Shown here one piece after another: positions 1 to 11,093 of a stretch of 64,000 nt of DNA; position 1 is the stretch's first letter, and each line of letters begins with the position of its first letter. This DNA comes from Pantoea anthophila (GTDB lineage: Bacteria; Pseudomonadota; Gammaproteobacteria; Enterobacterales; Enterobacteriaceae): assembly GCF_006494375.1 (NCBI RefSeq), contig NZ_VHIZ01000050.1:434001-498000 (forward strand), written 5' to 3'. Position numbers and translations under genes: made by a program. A model generated the notes under the pieces. It was not told where the DNA came from, searched no databases, and saw only the letters and a program-made list of their open reading frames with translations.

Positions 1-845
1 CGCGTCTGACCTGAAGCCAGATCCATCACATAGAGGTTCAGGCTGCCGGTTTTAGAGAGCGCGAAAGCCAGCTTAGAGCCATCCGGTGAGAACGCCGGGG
101 CACCGTTGTGGCGCGGGTACGAGGCGACCTGACGGATAGCACCGTTCGACAGCGTCTGAACCACCAGCGCAGACTTGCCGCTTTCAAAGGTCACGTAAGC
201 CACTTTGCTGCCATCCGGAGACCAGGCTGGCGACATCAGAGGCTGTGGTGAACGATGAACCACAAACTGGTTGTAACCATCGTAATCCGCTACGCGCAGC
301 TCATACGGGAACTGGCCGCCGTTGGTCTGCACGACATAGGCGATACGGGTACGGAAAGCGCCCTTGATGCCGGTCAGCTTCTCGAAGGTTTCATCACTGG
401 CGGTGTGACCGGCATAACGCAGCCACTGTTTGGTGACTTTATAGGTGTTCTGCGCCAGCACAGTTCCCGGTGCACCACCGGTATCGACCAGCTGATAAGA
501 AACCTGATAGCTGCCATCCGGGTTAGCGGCGACCTGACCGACCACAACCGCGTCGATGCCCAGGGCGCTCCAGGCCGCAGGCTGAACTTCCTGTGCGCTG
601 CCAGGCTGCTGAGGCAGACGTGAGCGATCCAGCGGATTAAATTTGCCACTGTTGCGCAGGTCAGCGGCCACGATGCCGCCGATATCTTCCGGCGCGGCAC
701 CTGCACCCGTCCACTTAAATGGCACAACGCCAATCGGGCGAGCGGTGTTGACGCCCTGGGTAATCTCAATTCGAACTTCTGCATGCAGCATGGCTGCCCA
801 CAGCAGGATAAAAAAGCCTAACGTAACGCGAAGAGCTTGCTTCAT
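1..845 (-). CDS. tolB: Tol-Pal system periplasmic beta-propeller TolB (3' end cut by window edge)
   Basis: Reading the minus strand from the ATG at 845 gives an uninterrupted frame to base 1, about 281 codons, so roughly the C-terminal third of a usual ~430-residue TolB lies outside. The first ~22 residues are a Sec signal peptide (basic MKQALR start, hydrophobic core, cleavage after LHA). The N-terminal domain follows ([19 protein letters not shown]), then WD-like propeller blades with repeated [10 protein letters not shown] / [10 protein letters not shown] motifs. TolB is periplasmic and binds Pal and TolA, helping envelope constriction at division and outer-membrane integrity. It is separated from tolA by ~115 bases, as in relatives where tolB also has its own promoter. 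The family call is secure. Confidence 0.95.
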   Translation of the reverse strand, partial: MKQALRVTLGFFILLWAAMLHAEVRIEITQGVNTARPIGVVPFKWTGAGAAPEDIGGIVAADLRNSGKFNPLDRSRLPQQPGSAQEVQPAAWSALGIDAVVVGQVAANPDGSYQVSYQLVDTGGAPGTVLAQNTYKVTKQWLRYAGHTASDETFEKLTGIKGAFRTRIAYVVQTNGGQFPYELRVADYDGYNQFVVHRSPQPLMSPAWSPDGSKVAYVTFESGKSALVVQTLSNGAIRQVASYPRHNGAPAFSPDGSKLAFALSKTGSLNLYVMDLASGQT

Positions 846-960
846 TTTATCTCCCTTATCTGAACCTCAGTCCACGATAATTGGCACTGTTCCTGGAAAC
901 CACGAGTAGAACTTAAGTACGGCAAGCTAAACATAGATCAACTTGCCGCCCGTTACTGCA

Positions 961-2301
961 TTATTGCGGTTTAAAACGCATAGGGGCGTTCTTAAACACT
1001 TCGTAGACCGCCTGGGAAGGCGGCTTCGGAATACGTGCCTGTCGGGCGGCGGTAATCGCGGCCTGACAGAGCGCGGGGTCCCCACCTTCTGACTTAACAT
1101 CAATCAACAGGCCATCCGGCGCAAGTTTAATCCGCAAATCACAGGTTTTTCCGCGATACAGATCGGCATCATAGAAGCGGCTTTGAATCGCACTGACCAC
1201 CTGCCCCATGTAGGAGTTGATTTCCGCGCCAGACGCACCCGCTTTCTTCTGGTTTCCCTGCCCTGCTGCGCCGCCGCCAGCGGCCCCGCTTTTCGGTGCA
1301 TTTTTACCGGAAGCCAGTCCACCCAGCAGATCGTCGACATCGCTGTCGTTGGCCGCATCGGCGGCGGCTTTCGCTTTCGCGTCGGCTTTGGCCTTCGCGG
1401 CGGCATCGGCTTTCGCTTTGGCAGCCGCGTCCGCTTTGGCTTTCGCTGCCGCATCGGCTTTCGCTTTGGCCGCGGCTTCTGCTTTCTCTTTCGCCGCTTC
1501 TTTAGCCGCCTCTTTCGCGGCTTCCGCTTTGGCTTTTGCGGCTTCCGCCGCTTTCTCTTTCGCTGCCTCTGCGGCTTTTTCTTTGGCTTCTGCGGCTTTC
1601 TCTTTCGCCTCTTCAGCCGCTTTCGCTTTGGCCTCGGCAGCCGCTTTCACTTTAGCTTCCGCTGCCGCTTTGGCCTCCGCGTCAGACTTTGCCTTCGCTT
1701 CGGCGACGGCTTTCTCTTTTGCCGCCGCCGCCGCAGCGGCTTTCGCCTGCTGATCAGCCTGCTTCTTCGCTTCGGCAGCAGCCTGTTTCGCCTGCTCAGC
1801 CGCGGCTTTCGCCTGGGCATCCGCCTGCGCTTTAGCTTCAGCCTTCGCTTTTGCGGCTGCCGCTTCAGCGGTTTTCTGCTGCTCAGCCGCCTGTTTAGCG
1901 GCCTGTTCGGCCGCTTTCTGCTGCTCAGCCTGCTGTTTAGCCTCTTCTTTTGCCGCTTCCTGCGCAGCTAAGCGCTCTTTTTCCAGCGCTTTCAGACGCT
2001 GCTGTTCGGCGGCCTGCTTCTCCTGCAGCTCTTCAGCCTGCTGCTGCGCCTGCTTTTTACGCTGCTGCTCAGCACGCTGGCTGTCGCTCTGCTGGTTCTG
2101 CTGACGGTTATACTGGCTGACGACGGCGCCGGGATCGACCATCACCGCATCGATATCACTGCCGCCACCACCCGCACTGCTGGGGTCAACATGCTCATTA
2201 AACGAGCTCCATACCAGCAGCGCGATCAGCACGATATGCAGAATCACCGAAATGATTATCGCGCGCTTTAACTTCTCGTTTTGCTCGGTTGCCTTCGACA
2301 C
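961..2301 (-). CDS. tolA: Tol-Pal cell envelope protein TolA
   Basis: 446 residues, a little longer than E. coli TolA (421). It has a short cytoplasmic N-terminus (MSKATEQ), one membrane segment at about residues 14-34, a glycine/serine linker, a long Ala/Lys/Glu-rich helical domain II (about 70-330), and a globular C-terminal domain with the conserved YRGKTCDLRIKLAPDG region and FKNAPMRFKPQ end. Domain II contains tandem KAKADAAA octads (coding DNA about 1365-1470), a likely source of length variation. TolA spans the periplasm, linking the TolQR motor to TolB/Pal, and is also a known phage and colicin entry factor. It lies 27 bases downstream of tolR in the same operon. Confidence 0.97.
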   Translation of the reverse strand: MSKATEQNEKLKRAIIISVILHIVLIALLVWSSFNEHVDPSSAGGGGSDIDAVMVDPGAVVSQYNRQQNQQSDSQRAEQQRKKQAQQQAEELQEKQAAEQQRLKALEKERLAAQEAAKEEAKQQAEQQKAAEQAAKQAAEQQKTAEAAAAKAKAEAKAQADAQAKAAAEQAKQAAAEAKKQADQQAKAAAAAAAKEKAVAEAKAKSDAEAKAAAEAKVKAAAEAKAKAAEEAKEKAAEAKEKAAEAAKEKAAEAAKAKAEAAKEAAKEAAKEKAEAAAKAKADAAAKAKADAAAKAKADAAAKAKADAKAKAAADAANDSDVDDLLGGLASGKNAPKSGAAGGGAAGQGNQKKAGASGAEINSYMGQVVSAIQSRFYDADLYRGKTCDLRIKLAPDGLLIDVKSEGGDPALCQAAITAARQARIPKPPSQAVYEVFKNAPMRFKPQ

Positions 2302-2328
2302 ACTCGGTTCCCAAAAAACGGTTCGATT

Positions 2329-2757
2329 TTAAATCGGCTGCGTCATCAAACCGACAGATTTAACACCCGCCTGGTGCAGCAGGTTGAGCGCTTTAATAAT
2401 TTCATCGTAAGGCACCTCTTTCGCGCCCCCGATCAAAAAGACCGTCTTAGGATTCGCTTCCAGTCGACGCTGCGCTTCGCTGATCACCTGCTCGGGCGGA
2501 AGCTGATCCATGCGATCGTGATCCACCACCAGGCTGTACTGACCCACGCCCGCCACCTCAACAATCACCGGCGGATTGTCGTCGCTGGAAACGGTTTTGG
2601 AGTCGGTCGCGTCCGGCAGATCCACTTCCACGCTCTGGGTAATAATGGGTGCGGTTGCCATGAAGATCAGCAACAGCACCAGCAGGACGTCCAGCAGCGG
2701 AACGATGTTGATTTCCGACTTCAGGTCGCGGTGTTTGCGACCACGTACTCTGGCCAT
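2329..2757 (-). CDS. tolR: Tol-Pal motor subunit TolR
   Basis: 142 residues from the second of two adjacent ATG codons (2757); the AGAGG ribosome site sits 6 bases before it but only 3 before the upstream ATG at 2760, and 142 is the E. coli length. ExbD/TolR family: one N-terminal membrane helix with the conserved proton-path aspartate in PLLDVLLVLLLIFMA, then a periplasmic domain (GGAKEVPYDEII, GVKSVGLMTQPI). Together with TolQ it uses proton motive force to drive TolA. It sits 13 bases downstream of tolQ. Confidence 0.97.
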   Translation of the reverse strand: MARVRGRKHRDLKSEINIVPLLDVLLVLLLIFMATAPIITQSVEVDLPDATDSKTVSSDDNPPVIVEVAGVGQYSLVVDHDRMDQLPPEQVISEAQRRLEANPKTVFLIGGAKEVPYDEIIKALNLLHQAGVKSVGLMTQPI

Positions 2758-2770
2758 CATTAACCTCTGT

Positions 2771-3858
<1,088 letters not shown>

Positions 3859-4035
3859 TCTACATCCCGGCCTCGTTTTAAACGATGCTACTATACGCAA
3901 GAGAATTGGGGTTGGGAATGGGTCGCCAGAGCCAGGCGAAAATAATTATCGCTCCGTAACAAACGGAACGATTTCAGGGAGATTTATTGACCGTACGCTG
4001 ACAAATATTCACTGACAGCGCCGGAAAGGCGGGGG

Positions 4036-4329
4036 CTAAACGTAAAAACGGTAAAGGGCAATCATTAACACCAGCACGGCGGGTAACGGCGTAAACAGCG
4101 CCTGCCATCGGGTTTTTCGTGGCCGGAAACCCACGCCGTGGATCACCCCGCAGCAGACCGCCCAGATCAGCACCAGCGCCTGCAGCGCAGGTAACTCCCC
4201 TGTCTGATTGGCAAAACGTGCAGGATCCCACATCACCCCGCCCGCCGTCAGCAGTGCCAGCAGCAGAGAGAGGGCCCGTAACGGGCCCTTATCCATCAGA
4301 TCATACAGCATCCGAATCAGCGTTCGCAT
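4036..4329 (-). CDS. ybgE: Cyd operon protein YbgE
   Basis: 97 residues, the same length as E. coli YbgE. Three hydrophobic segments are visible at about residues 18-34, 48-66 and 79-96, so it is an inner-membrane protein. The start codon overlaps the cydX stop by one base (TGATG), which indicates coupled translation with the cytochrome bd genes. Its function is not established; conserved placement between cydX and ybgC suggests a role in assembly or stability of cytochrome bd. Confidence 0.92.
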   Translation of the reverse strand: MRTLIRMLYDLMDKGPLRALSLLLALLTAGGVMWDPARFANQTGELPALQALVLIWAVCCGVIHGVGFRPRKTRWQALFTPLPAVLVLMIALYRFYV

Positions 4330-4433
4330 CAGTGAGACTCATCCTGCGCTTCAATGTGCTCAATCGCCAGCGCGGTGATGATACCAAAGGCACAGGCCAG
4401 CAGAGTGCCGAGAATCCAGGCAAAATACCACAT
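4329..4433 (-). CDS. cydX: Cytochrome bd-I oxidase small subunit CydX
   Basis: A 34-codon gene: ATG at 4433, TGA at 4329-4331. The peptide begins MWYFAWILGTLLACAFG and continues through one membrane helix to a short acidic tail; E. coli CydX (37 residues) starts almost identically. A GGAGA ribosome site lies just upstream. CydX is a single-pass subunit that stabilises the haem pair of cytochrome bd-I. It lies between cydB (15 bases away) and ybgE (1-base overlap). Confidence 0.95.
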   Translation of the reverse strand: MWYFAWILGTLLACAFGIITALAIEHIEAQDESH

Positions 4434-4448
4434 GCGACATCTCCTTAA

Positions 4449-5588
4449 TCAGTAGAGTGAGTGACTGTTGCTTTCAATATGCTCTTTGGTGATACGACCA
4501 AACATCTTCCAGTAGCACCAGGTGGTGTAGGCCAGAATGATCGGCACAAAGATAACGGCGGCAATGGTCATGGTTTGCAGCGTCAGCAGGCTGGACGTGG
4601 CGTCCCACATCGTCAGGCTGGTGCCCGGCACGGTGCTGGACGGCATGATGAACGGGAACATCGCAATACCCGCCGTCATGATGACGCAGGCCAGCGTCAG
4701 CGAGGAGAACAGGAACGCCCAGGCCCCCTTCTCCACTCGTGAGCAGAAGATGGTCAGCAGCGGCAGGAGCACACCCAGCAGCGGGAACAGCCACAGCACA
4801 GGATGCTGCTGGAAATTCACAAGCCAGGCTCCCGCTTCGCGCACCACGGTTTTACCCAGCGGGTTGGAGGCGGCGAAGTGATCCAGAGGGCTGGTCACCA
4901 CATAGCCATCAATGCCATATTTCACCCAGACACCCGCCAGGATGAAGCAGACCATCATCACCAGCGCGGCAAGCTGTGCGGCGGTGCGTGAACGCAGATG
5001 CAGTTCACCGGTGGTGCGCATCTGCAGATAGGTCGCACCCTGCGCCAGAATCATCGCCACACTGACCACACCCGCCAGCAGACCAAATGGATTCAGCAGC
5101 TGGAAGAAGTTACCGGTGTAGAACAGACGCAGATACTCGTCGGCATGGAACGGCACGCCCTGTAACAGGTTGCCAAACGCCACGCCAATCACCAGCGGCG
5201 GGACAAAACTGCCAATGAAAATGCCCCAGTCCCAGGCACCGCGCCAGCGGTTGTCTTCAATCTTTGAGCGGTAGTCGAAACCGACCGGACGGAAGAATAG
5301 CGACGCAAGCACGAGGATCATCGCCACATAGAAGCCCGAAAAGGCGGCCGCGTAGACCATCGGCCAGGCGGCAAACAGCGCCCCTCCGGCGGTGATCAGC
5401 CAGACCTGGTTGCCGTCCCAGTGCGGGGCGATGGTGTTAATCATGATGCGACGTTCGGTATCGGAGCGTCCCAGAATGCGTGTCAGCATACCGACGCCCA
5501 TATCGAAACCATCGGCGACGGCAAAGCCGATCAGCAGCACGCCAATCAACAGCCACCAGACAAAGCGCAGAACTTCGTAATCAAACAT
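4449..5588 (-). CDS. cydB: Cytochrome bd-I ubiquinol oxidase subunit II
   Basis: 379 residues, the usual length. Multi-pass inner-membrane protein; the N-terminus carries the conserved VADGFDMGVGML stretch and the APHWDGNQVWLITAGGALFAAWP motif typical of CydB. Together with CydA and CydX it forms the high-affinity quinol oxidase that reduces O2 to water and generates proton motive force without pumping. It follows cydA by 11 bases, in one operon with cydX and ybgE. Confidence 0.98.
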   Translation of the reverse strand: MFDYEVLRFVWWLLIGVLLIGFAVADGFDMGVGMLTRILGRSDTERRIMINTIAPHWDGNQVWLITAGGALFAAWPMVYAAAFSGFYVAMILVLASLFFRPVGFDYRSKIEDNRWRGAWDWGIFIGSFVPPLVIGVAFGNLLQGVPFHADEYLRLFYTGNFFQLLNPFGLLAGVVSVAMILAQGATYLQMRTTGELHLRSRTAAQLAALVMMVCFILAGVWVKYGIDGYVVTSPLDHFAASNPLGKTVVREAGAWLVNFQQHPVLWLFPLLGVLLPLLTIFCSRVEKGAWAFLFSSLTLACVIMTAGIAMFPFIMPSSTVPGTSLTMWDATSSLLTLQTMTIAAVIFVPIILAYTTWCYWKMFGRITKEHIESNSHSLY

Positions 5589-5599
5589 GGTCGCTCTCC

Positions 5600-7171
5600 T
5601 TATCCCTGTACCGGCTGAGGGGTTGCCGTGATCTGCTCGTGGTGATAACGCCCGGTTTTCAGACTGCTCGGCCCGAGGCGGGCGAATTTGAACATCAGGT
5701 ACATTTCAGCCACCAGGAACAGGGTATAGAGGCCACAGATCAGAATCATTGAGAACAGCAGATCGCCTGTGGTCAGGGAGGAGTTAGCCACCGCCGTCGG
5801 CAGAATTTCACCGATGGCCCAGGGCTGACGGCCATACTCCGCGACAAACCAGCCTGATTCCACCGCAATCCACGGCAGCGGAATCCCCAGCAGTGCCGCT
5901 TTCAGCAACCCACGGTTCTTACCGATGCGATTACGTATCACGCTCCAGAAGGAAAGCGTGATGATGGCCAGCAGCAGCACGCCGCAGAGCACCATGATGC
6001 GAAACGCGAAGTAAAGTGGCGCCACACGCGGGATAGAATCCTGCGTCGCCTGCCTGATCTGCGCGTCCGTCGCATCCGCCACGTTGTCGGTATAGCGTTT
6101 CAGCAGCAGACCGTAGCCGAGATCCTGTTTGTGACTGTTAAAGGCGTCACGTACTGCCGGATCCTGGCTGCCGCTGCGCAGCTCATTCAGCAGGGTGTAG
6201 GCCTTCATACCGTTGCGGATGCGCACCTCATGCTGTGCCATCAGATCTTTCAGGCCGGTGACGGGCGTATCGGTGGATCGGGTGGCGATCAGGCCCAGCA
6301 GCCAGGGGATCTGAATCGCATAGCGGTTCTCCTGAGTCACCTGATCCGGCAGGCCAAACAGCGTAAATGAAGCCGGTGCCGGCTGGGTCTCCCACTCGGC
6401 TTCAATCGCGGCGAGTTTGGTTTTCTGCACGTCACCCATTTCATAGCCGGACTCATCGCCCAGCAGGATCACTGACAGCACCGCCGCCATGCCAAAACTG
6501 GCGGCAATGGCGAACGAGCGTTTTGCAAAGGCGAGATCACGCCCTTTCAGCATGTACCACGCGCTGATGCCGAGAATAAACATCGCACCGGTGGTATAAC
6601 CCGCCGCCACGGTGTGCACGAATTTGACCTGCGCGACCGGGTTCAGCACCAGTTGCGAGAAGCTGACCATCTCCATACGCATGGTTTCGAAGTTAAATTC
6701 AGAGGCGATCGGGTTCTGCATCCAGCCGTTAGCGACCAGAATCCAGAGCGCCGACATGTTCGATCCCAGCGCCACCAGCCAGGTGACCGCCATATGCTGC
6801 ACTTTGCCCAGCCGATCCCAGCCAAAGAAGAACAGGCCGACAAAGGTCGATTCCAGGAAGAACGCCATCAGACCTTCAATGGCGAGCGGCGCACCGAAGA
6901 TATCGCCGACGTAGTGAGAGTAATAGGACCAGTTAGTGCCGAACTGAAATTCCATCGTCAGTCCGGTGGCCACACCCAGCGCAAAGTTAATACCAAATAA
7001 CTTGCCCCAGAACTTCGTCATATCTTTATAAATCTGTTTGCCGCTCAGCACATAGACCGTTTCCATAATCGCCAGCAGAAACGCCATACCCAGCGTTAAA
7101 GGGACGAACAGAAAATGGTACATCGCCGTTAAGGCAAACTGTAATCGCGACAGCTCGACGATATCTAACAT
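5600..7171 (-). CDS. cydA: Cytochrome bd-I ubiquinol oxidase subunit I
   Basis: 523 residues (E. coli 522). Haem ligands are visible: His19 in [12 protein letters not shown], a second His in [10 protein letters not shown], and the GRQPW signature near residue 450 shared by bd-type oxidases. The acidic proton-path region [12 protein letters not shown] and the quinol-binding Q loop (about 250-330) are present. It holds haems b558, b595 and d and is the site of quinol oxidation and O2 reduction. First gene of the cyd-tol block; the ~520-base leader upstream fits heavy ArcA/FNR control, known for the family. Confidence 0.98.
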   Translation of the reverse strand: MLDIVELSRLQFALTAMYHFLFVPLTLGMAFLLAIMETVYVLSGKQIYKDMTKFWGKLFGINFALGVATGLTMEFQFGTNWSYYSHYVGDIFGAPLAIEGLMAFFLESTFVGLFFFGWDRLGKVQHMAVTWLVALGSNMSALWILVANGWMQNPIASEFNFETMRMEMVSFSQLVLNPVAQVKFVHTVAAGYTTGAMFILGISAWYMLKGRDLAFAKRSFAIAASFGMAAVLSVILLGDESGYEMGDVQKTKLAAIEAEWETQPAPASFTLFGLPDQVTQENRYAIQIPWLLGLIATRSTDTPVTGLKDLMAQHEVRIRNGMKAYTLLNELRSGSQDPAVRDAFNSHKQDLGYGLLLKRYTDNVADATDAQIRQATQDSIPRVAPLYFAFRIMVLCGVLLLAIITLSFWSVIRNRIGKNRGLLKAALLGIPLPWIAVESGWFVAEYGRQPWAIGEILPTAVANSSLTTGDLLFSMILICGLYTLFLVAEMYLMFKFARLGPSSLKTGRYHHEQITATPQPVQG

Positions 7172-7694
7172 AAGGACTCCTTGCTCCTCGCTTTCTCTCG
7201 ATTACGTGCGCGAATCGCGAACGTAATCGGGGTCAGGAACGACTGTTTATTGATTCCAGTTTTTTTATTACCCGCAGACCCGGCCTGTAAGCTGCCGGGA
7301 CAGGTCATTCACGCATGCAGCAGCTCTGAATTGTCAATCCGCGCTTTCATTAACGCGTGCTATAACAGGAGAAAAGTGGGTGTCATCCCGGGTTGAGCAG
7401 ACGTTTGAAAATGTGTGTAAAAGGCTGGATTGATGCAGCGCAATTTACGCCCTTAGCGTTGCGCTTTGCCAGAGAAATAGTTGGATATAAGTCGCGATTA
7501 ATTGATCTGAAATAACGCAATAAGTTTCCAGATAAGGTCAGGTAGGGTTCTTGTTAATAAGATGTCATTACTTAAATCAGGAGTGAGAAAATAGATCACG
7601 TTTGCCATTATTTATTAACCTGGCAGGCGCCCGGACGACATGATCATGCAGCCTGTTTCCCTTCCCGCTGACGGTCCTCTCCCCCGGGTTAATC
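7172..7694. promoter_or_regulatory. Intergenic leader between sucD and cydA
   Basis: About 520 non-coding bases upstream of cydA. The 7450-7620 part is AT-rich and contains GTTAATAA (about 7553) and TTATTAACC (about 7612), which resemble ArcA half-sites, and TTGAT words such as the one near 7501. This fits the anaerobic control known for cydA in E. coli, but no site is clear enough to place exactly. A 71-codon plus-strand frame here has no recognisable product. Confidence 0.4.
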
Positions 7695-7696
7695 GC

Positions 7697-7742
7697 AAAA
7701 AAAAAGCCACCCGAAGGTGGCTGAGTCTCAGATGACGCTGGC
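7697..7742 (-). ncRNA. sdhX: SdhX (RybD)-like 3' UTR small RNA and terminator of the sdh-suc operon
   Basis: Directly after the sucD stop, the minus strand has a 46-base 3' UTR ending in a strong intrinsic terminator: stem AGCCACC/GGTGGCT (7705-7722) with a TTCG-type loop and nine U. In E. coli the same position yields SdhX, a short processed RNA from the sdhCDAB-sucABCD transcript that represses ackA. The terminator is seen directly; the small RNA identity rests on position and architecture. Confidence 0.6.
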
Positions 7743-8618
7743 TTATTTAGCCGGTAATACTGCTTTCACGGCGTCACCGATGTCCGCCAGACTGCGAACG
7801 GTCTTCACGCCTGCCGCTTCCAGCGCCGCAAACTTCTCATCAGCGGTGCCTTTACCACCGGCAATGATGGCGCCCGCATGGCCCATACGTTTGCCTTTAG
7901 GCGCCGTCACACCCGCGATGTAACCCACGACAGGCTTGGTCACGTGCTCTTTGATGAAGGCTGCCGCTTCTTCTTCTGCGCTGCCGCCGATCTCGCCGAT
8001 CATCACGATCGCTTCCGTCTGCGGGTCATCCTGGAACAGTTTCAGGATGTCGATGAAGTTAGATCCCGGGATCGGGTCGCCGCCGATACCCACACAGGTC
8101 GACTGGCCGTAACCGATATCGGTGGTCTGCTTAACCGCTTCATAGGTCAGCGTACCGGAACGTGAGACGATACCCACGCGGCCCGGCTGGTGAATGTGGC
8201 CCGGCATGATGCCGATTTTGCATTCGCCTGGGGTGATGACACCCGGGCAGTTTGGACCGATCATCCGCACGCCCGCTTCATCCAGCTTCACCTTCACGGT
8301 CAGCATATCCAGCGTCGGGATACCTTCGGTGATGGTGATGATCAGTTTGATGCCCGCTTCAATCGCTTCCAGGATGCCATCTTTGCAGAACGGTGCCGGA
8401 ACGTAGATCACGGTTGCCGTTGCGCCGGTCGCTTCTACCGCTTCACGCACGGTGTTGAACACCGGCAGACCGAGGTGAGTCGTGCCGCCTTTGCCTGGCG
8501 TGACGCCGCCAACCAGTTGGGTACCGTAGGCCAGCGCCTGTTCAGAATGGAAAGTTCCCTGGCCACCGGTGAAACCCTGGCAAATGACTTTGGTGTTTTT
8601 GTCGATCAGAATGGACAT
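7743..8618 (-). CDS. sucD: Succinyl-CoA synthetase alpha subunit
   Basis: 291 residues (E. coli 289). N-terminal CoA-binding Rossmann domain ([16 protein letters not shown]), the GPNCPG loop, and the phosphohistidine site in [19 protein letters not shown]. With SucC it converts succinyl-CoA to succinate, making ATP or GTP in the TCA cycle. Its ATG overlaps the sucC stop by one base. It is the last gene of the sdh-suc operon and is followed immediately by the SdhX-like terminator. Confidence 0.98.
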   Translation of the reverse strand: MSILIDKNTKVICQGFTGGQGTFHSEQALAYGTQLVGGVTPGKGGTTHLGLPVFNTVREAVEATGATATVIYVPAPFCKDGILEAIEAGIKLIITITEGIPTLDMLTVKVKLDEAGVRMIGPNCPGVITPGECKIGIMPGHIHQPGRVGIVSRSGTLTYEAVKQTTDIGYGQSTCVGIGGDPIPGSNFIDILKLFQDDPQTEAIVMIGEIGGSAEEEAAAFIKEHVTKPVVGYIAGVTAPKGKRMGHAGAIIAGGKGTADEKFAALEAAGVKTVRSLADIGDAVKAVLPAK

Positions 8619-9784
8619 TATTTACCCTCCGCGGCAGCAACAACACGCTGTGCGGCGTCTGTCAGGCTGGTTGCTGCAATGATGTTCAGACCGCTGTCCG
8701 CCAGTTTCTGGGCGCCCAGCTCGGCGTTGTTACCTTCCAGACGTACCACCACTGGCACGTTCACACCCACTTCAGCAACTGCGCCGATGATGCCGTCGGC
8801 AATCAGGTCACAGCGTACGATACCGCCGAAGATGTTAACGAAGACGGCTTTCACCGCATCGTCAGAGAGGATGATTTTGAAGGCTTCGGTTACGCGCTCT
8901 TTGGTTGCGCCGCCGCCGACATCAAGGAAGTTTGCTGGCTGGCCGCCGTGGTGCTTAACGATGTCCATGGTGCCCATCGCCAGACCTGCGCCGTTAACCA
9001 TACAGCCGATGTTGCCTTCCAGCGCAACATAGTTCAGTTCCCACTGTGTCGCGTGCGCTTCACGGGGATCTTCCTGGCTTGGATCGCGCATTTCGCGCAG
9101 CTCTGGCTGGCGGAACAGGGCATTGCCATCGGCACCCAGTTTGCCATCCAGGCAGATCAGGTCGCCCTGCTTCGTGATCACCAGCGGGTTGATCTCAACC
9201 ATCGCCAGATCGCGCTCCAGGAACAGTGTCGCCAGACCCATAAAGATCTTGGTGAACTGGCCGACCAGCTTACCGGTCAGGCCGAGTTTGAATGCCAGCT
9301 CGCGGCCCTGGTACGGTTGCGGACCGGTCAGCGGATCCAGCGCCATTTTGTGGATCAGATGCGGGGTCTCTTCCGCTACTTTTTCGATTTCCACGCCGCC
9401 TTCGGTTGAGGCCATGAAAATCACACGACGGGTAGCACGATCCACCACCGCACCCAGGTAGAGTTCCTGGTCGATGTCGGTCGCGGCTTCAACCAGAATC
9501 TGGTTAACCGGCTGGCCGTTCGCATCTGTCTGATAGGTCACCAGGCGTTTGCCCAGCCAGTTTTCAGCAAAAGCACGGATATCTTCTTTGCTGTTAACCA
9601 CTTTCACACCGCCCGCTTTACCGCGGCCACCGGCATGAACCTGACATTTAACTACCCACGGGCCTGCGCCAATTTTAGAGGCTGCTTCTTCCGCTTCACG
9701 TGGTGTAGTACAGGCGTAACCCGTTGGTGCCGGCATGCCATACCGTGCAAACAGCTGTTTCGCCTGGTATTCGTGTAAGTTCAT
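8618..9784 (-). CDS. sucC: Succinyl-CoA synthetase beta subunit
   Basis: 388 residues, the exact E. coli length. ATP-grasp domain at the N-terminus ([28 protein letters not shown]) and a C-terminal ligase domain with [10 protein letters not shown]. It carries the nucleotide-binding site and determines nucleotide specificity of the SucCD complex. It follows sucB by 70 bases that contain a hairpin, and overlaps sucD by one base. Confidence 0.98.
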   Translation of the reverse strand: MNLHEYQAKQLFARYGMPAPTGYACTTPREAEEAASKIGAGPWVVKCQVHAGGRGKAGGVKVVNSKEDIRAFAENWLGKRLVTYQTDANGQPVNQILVEAATDIDQELYLGAVVDRATRRVIFMASTEGGVEIEKVAEETPHLIHKMALDPLTGPQPYQGRELAFKLGLTGKLVGQFTKIFMGLATLFLERDLAMVEINPLVITKQGDLICLDGKLGADGNALFRQPELREMRDPSQEDPREAHATQWELNYVALEGNIGCMVNGAGLAMGTMDIVKHHGGQPANFLDVGGGATKERVTEAFKIILSDDAVKAVFVNIFGGIVRCDLIADGIIGAVAEVGVNVPVVVRLEGNNAELGAQKLADSGLNIIAATSLTDAAQRVVAAAEGK

Positions 9785-9824
9785 GATGTTCTATCCATTC
9801 AGGTCTGAAAAGAGTAATGAGGTT

Positions 9825-9846
9825 GGGCGCACGCGAAGGTGCGCCC
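9825..9846 (-). other. Intra-operon hairpin between sucB and sucC
   Basis: Perfect 8-bp stem GGGCGCAC/GTGCGCCC with a 6-base loop in the 70-base gap. It lacks a U-run, so it is not an intrinsic terminator; it may stabilise or process the polycistronic mRNA. Confidence 0.6.
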
Positions 9847-9854
9847 GGTGAAAA

Positions 9855-11078
9855 TCAGACATCCAGCAGCAGACGTGCTGGATCTTCCAGCATCTCTTTC
9901 ACTGCAACCAGATAACCCACAGATTCACGGCCATCGATCAGGCGGTGGTCGTAGGAGAGCGCCAGATACATCATTGGCAGCACCACAACCTGACCATTGA
10001 CCGCCATCGGGCGATCTTTGATAGCGTGCATGCCCAGAATGGCGCTCTGCGGTGGGTTGATGATCGGCGTAGACATGAGTGAACCAAAGACGCCGCCGTT
10101 GGTGATGGTAAAGTTACCGCCGGTCAGATCCTCAACCGTCAGCTTACCGTCACGGCCTTTCACGGCCAGCTCTTTAATTTTCTTCTCGATGTCGGCCATG
10201 CTCAGCGCATCGACGTCACGCAGCACTGGCGTCACCAGACCGCGCGGCGTGGAGACCGCAATGCTGACGTCGAAGTAGTTGTGGTAAACCACATCTTCGC
10301 CATCGATAGAGGCGTTCACTTCCGGATAGCGTTTCAGCGCTTCAACGACCGCTTTCAGGTAGAAGGACATGAAGCCCAGACGGACACCGTGACGCTTCTC
10401 AAAAGCCTCACCATACTGCTTGCGCAGATCCATGATGGGCTTCATGTTGATTTCGTTGAAGGTGGTCAGCATCGCGGTGCTGTTTTTCGCTTCCAGCAGA
10501 CGCTCAGCAACACGCTTACGCAGACGGGTCATCGGCACGCGTTTTTCGCTGCGATTTGCGATCGGCTGCGGCGCGGCAGCGGCTTCAGCGGCCGGTGCGG
10601 CAGCTTTGGTATCCTGCGGCTTGCTGGCAAGATGTTTTTCAACATCTTCACGGGTCAGACGTCCGCCCACACCGCTGCCTTTGATCTGCGAGGCATCCAG
10701 GTTGTGCTCAGCAATCAGACGGCGGATAGCCGGGCTGAGCGCATCGTTGCTCTCTTCTTCCAGCGACGCGGTCTGACGCTGAGCCGGAGTCGACTCTTTG
10801 CTTTCAGACTTCGCGCTGGTCTCTTTACCGGCGCTGTTGCCCTCTTTCAGGCGGCCCAGGATCTGGCGTGAAGTGACGGTGGCGCCCTCTTCTTCCAGCA
10901 CGGCTTCCAGAATACCGTCAGCCGCCGCAGGCACTTCCAGCACCACTTTGTCGGTTTCGATTTCAACCAGCACTTCATCGCGAGTGACGGCATCGCCTGG
11001 TTTTTTGTGCCAGGTTGCCACTGAGGCATCGGCAACCGATTCAGGCAGGTCGGGAACGAGAATATCTACGCTACTCAT
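9855..11078 (-). CDS. sucB: 2-oxoglutarate dehydrogenase E2, dihydrolipoyl succinyltransferase
   Basis: 407 residues. Order of domains: one lipoyl domain (residues ~3-77, lipoyl lysine in [13 protein letters not shown]), an acidic/Ala-rich linker, the peripheral-subunit-binding domain (~115-150, [14 protein letters not shown]), a second Ala/Pro linker, and the catalytic domain ending in the [10 protein letters not shown] motif with the active histidine. It transfers the succinyl group to CoA in the 2-oxoglutarate dehydrogenase complex. It lies 15 bases downstream of sucA. Confidence 0.98.
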   Translation of the reverse strand: MSSVDILVPDLPESVADASVATWHKKPGDAVTRDEVLVEIETDKVVLEVPAAADGILEAVLEEEGATVTSRQILGRLKEGNSAGKETSAKSESKESTPAQRQTASLEEESNDALSPAIRRLIAEHNLDASQIKGSGVGGRLTREDVEKHLASKPQDTKAAAPAAEAAAAPQPIANRSEKRVPMTRLRKRVAERLLEAKNSTAMLTTFNEINMKPIMDLRKQYGEAFEKRHGVRLGFMSFYLKAVVEALKRYPEVNASIDGEDVVYHNYFDVSIAVSTPRGLVTPVLRDVDALSMADIEKKIKELAVKGRDGKLTVEDLTGGNFTITNGGVFGSLMSTPIINPPQSAILGMHAIKDRPMAVNGQVVVLPMMYLALSYDHRLIDGRESVGYLVAVKEMLEDPARLLLDV

Positions 11079-11093
11079 TATCTTTCCTTTTAA

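Noticed and set aside
1183..1971. Long plus-strand open frames (262 and 178 codons) opposite tolA, rich in Phe/Arg or Ala/Ser
   Set aside because: They are antisense shadows of the Ala/Lys repeats in TolA; composition is repetitive and no ribosome site or domain is present.
7181..7396. 71-codon plus-strand frame in the cydA leader
   Set aside because: No ribosome site, no similarity recognised, and it lies in the cydA control region.
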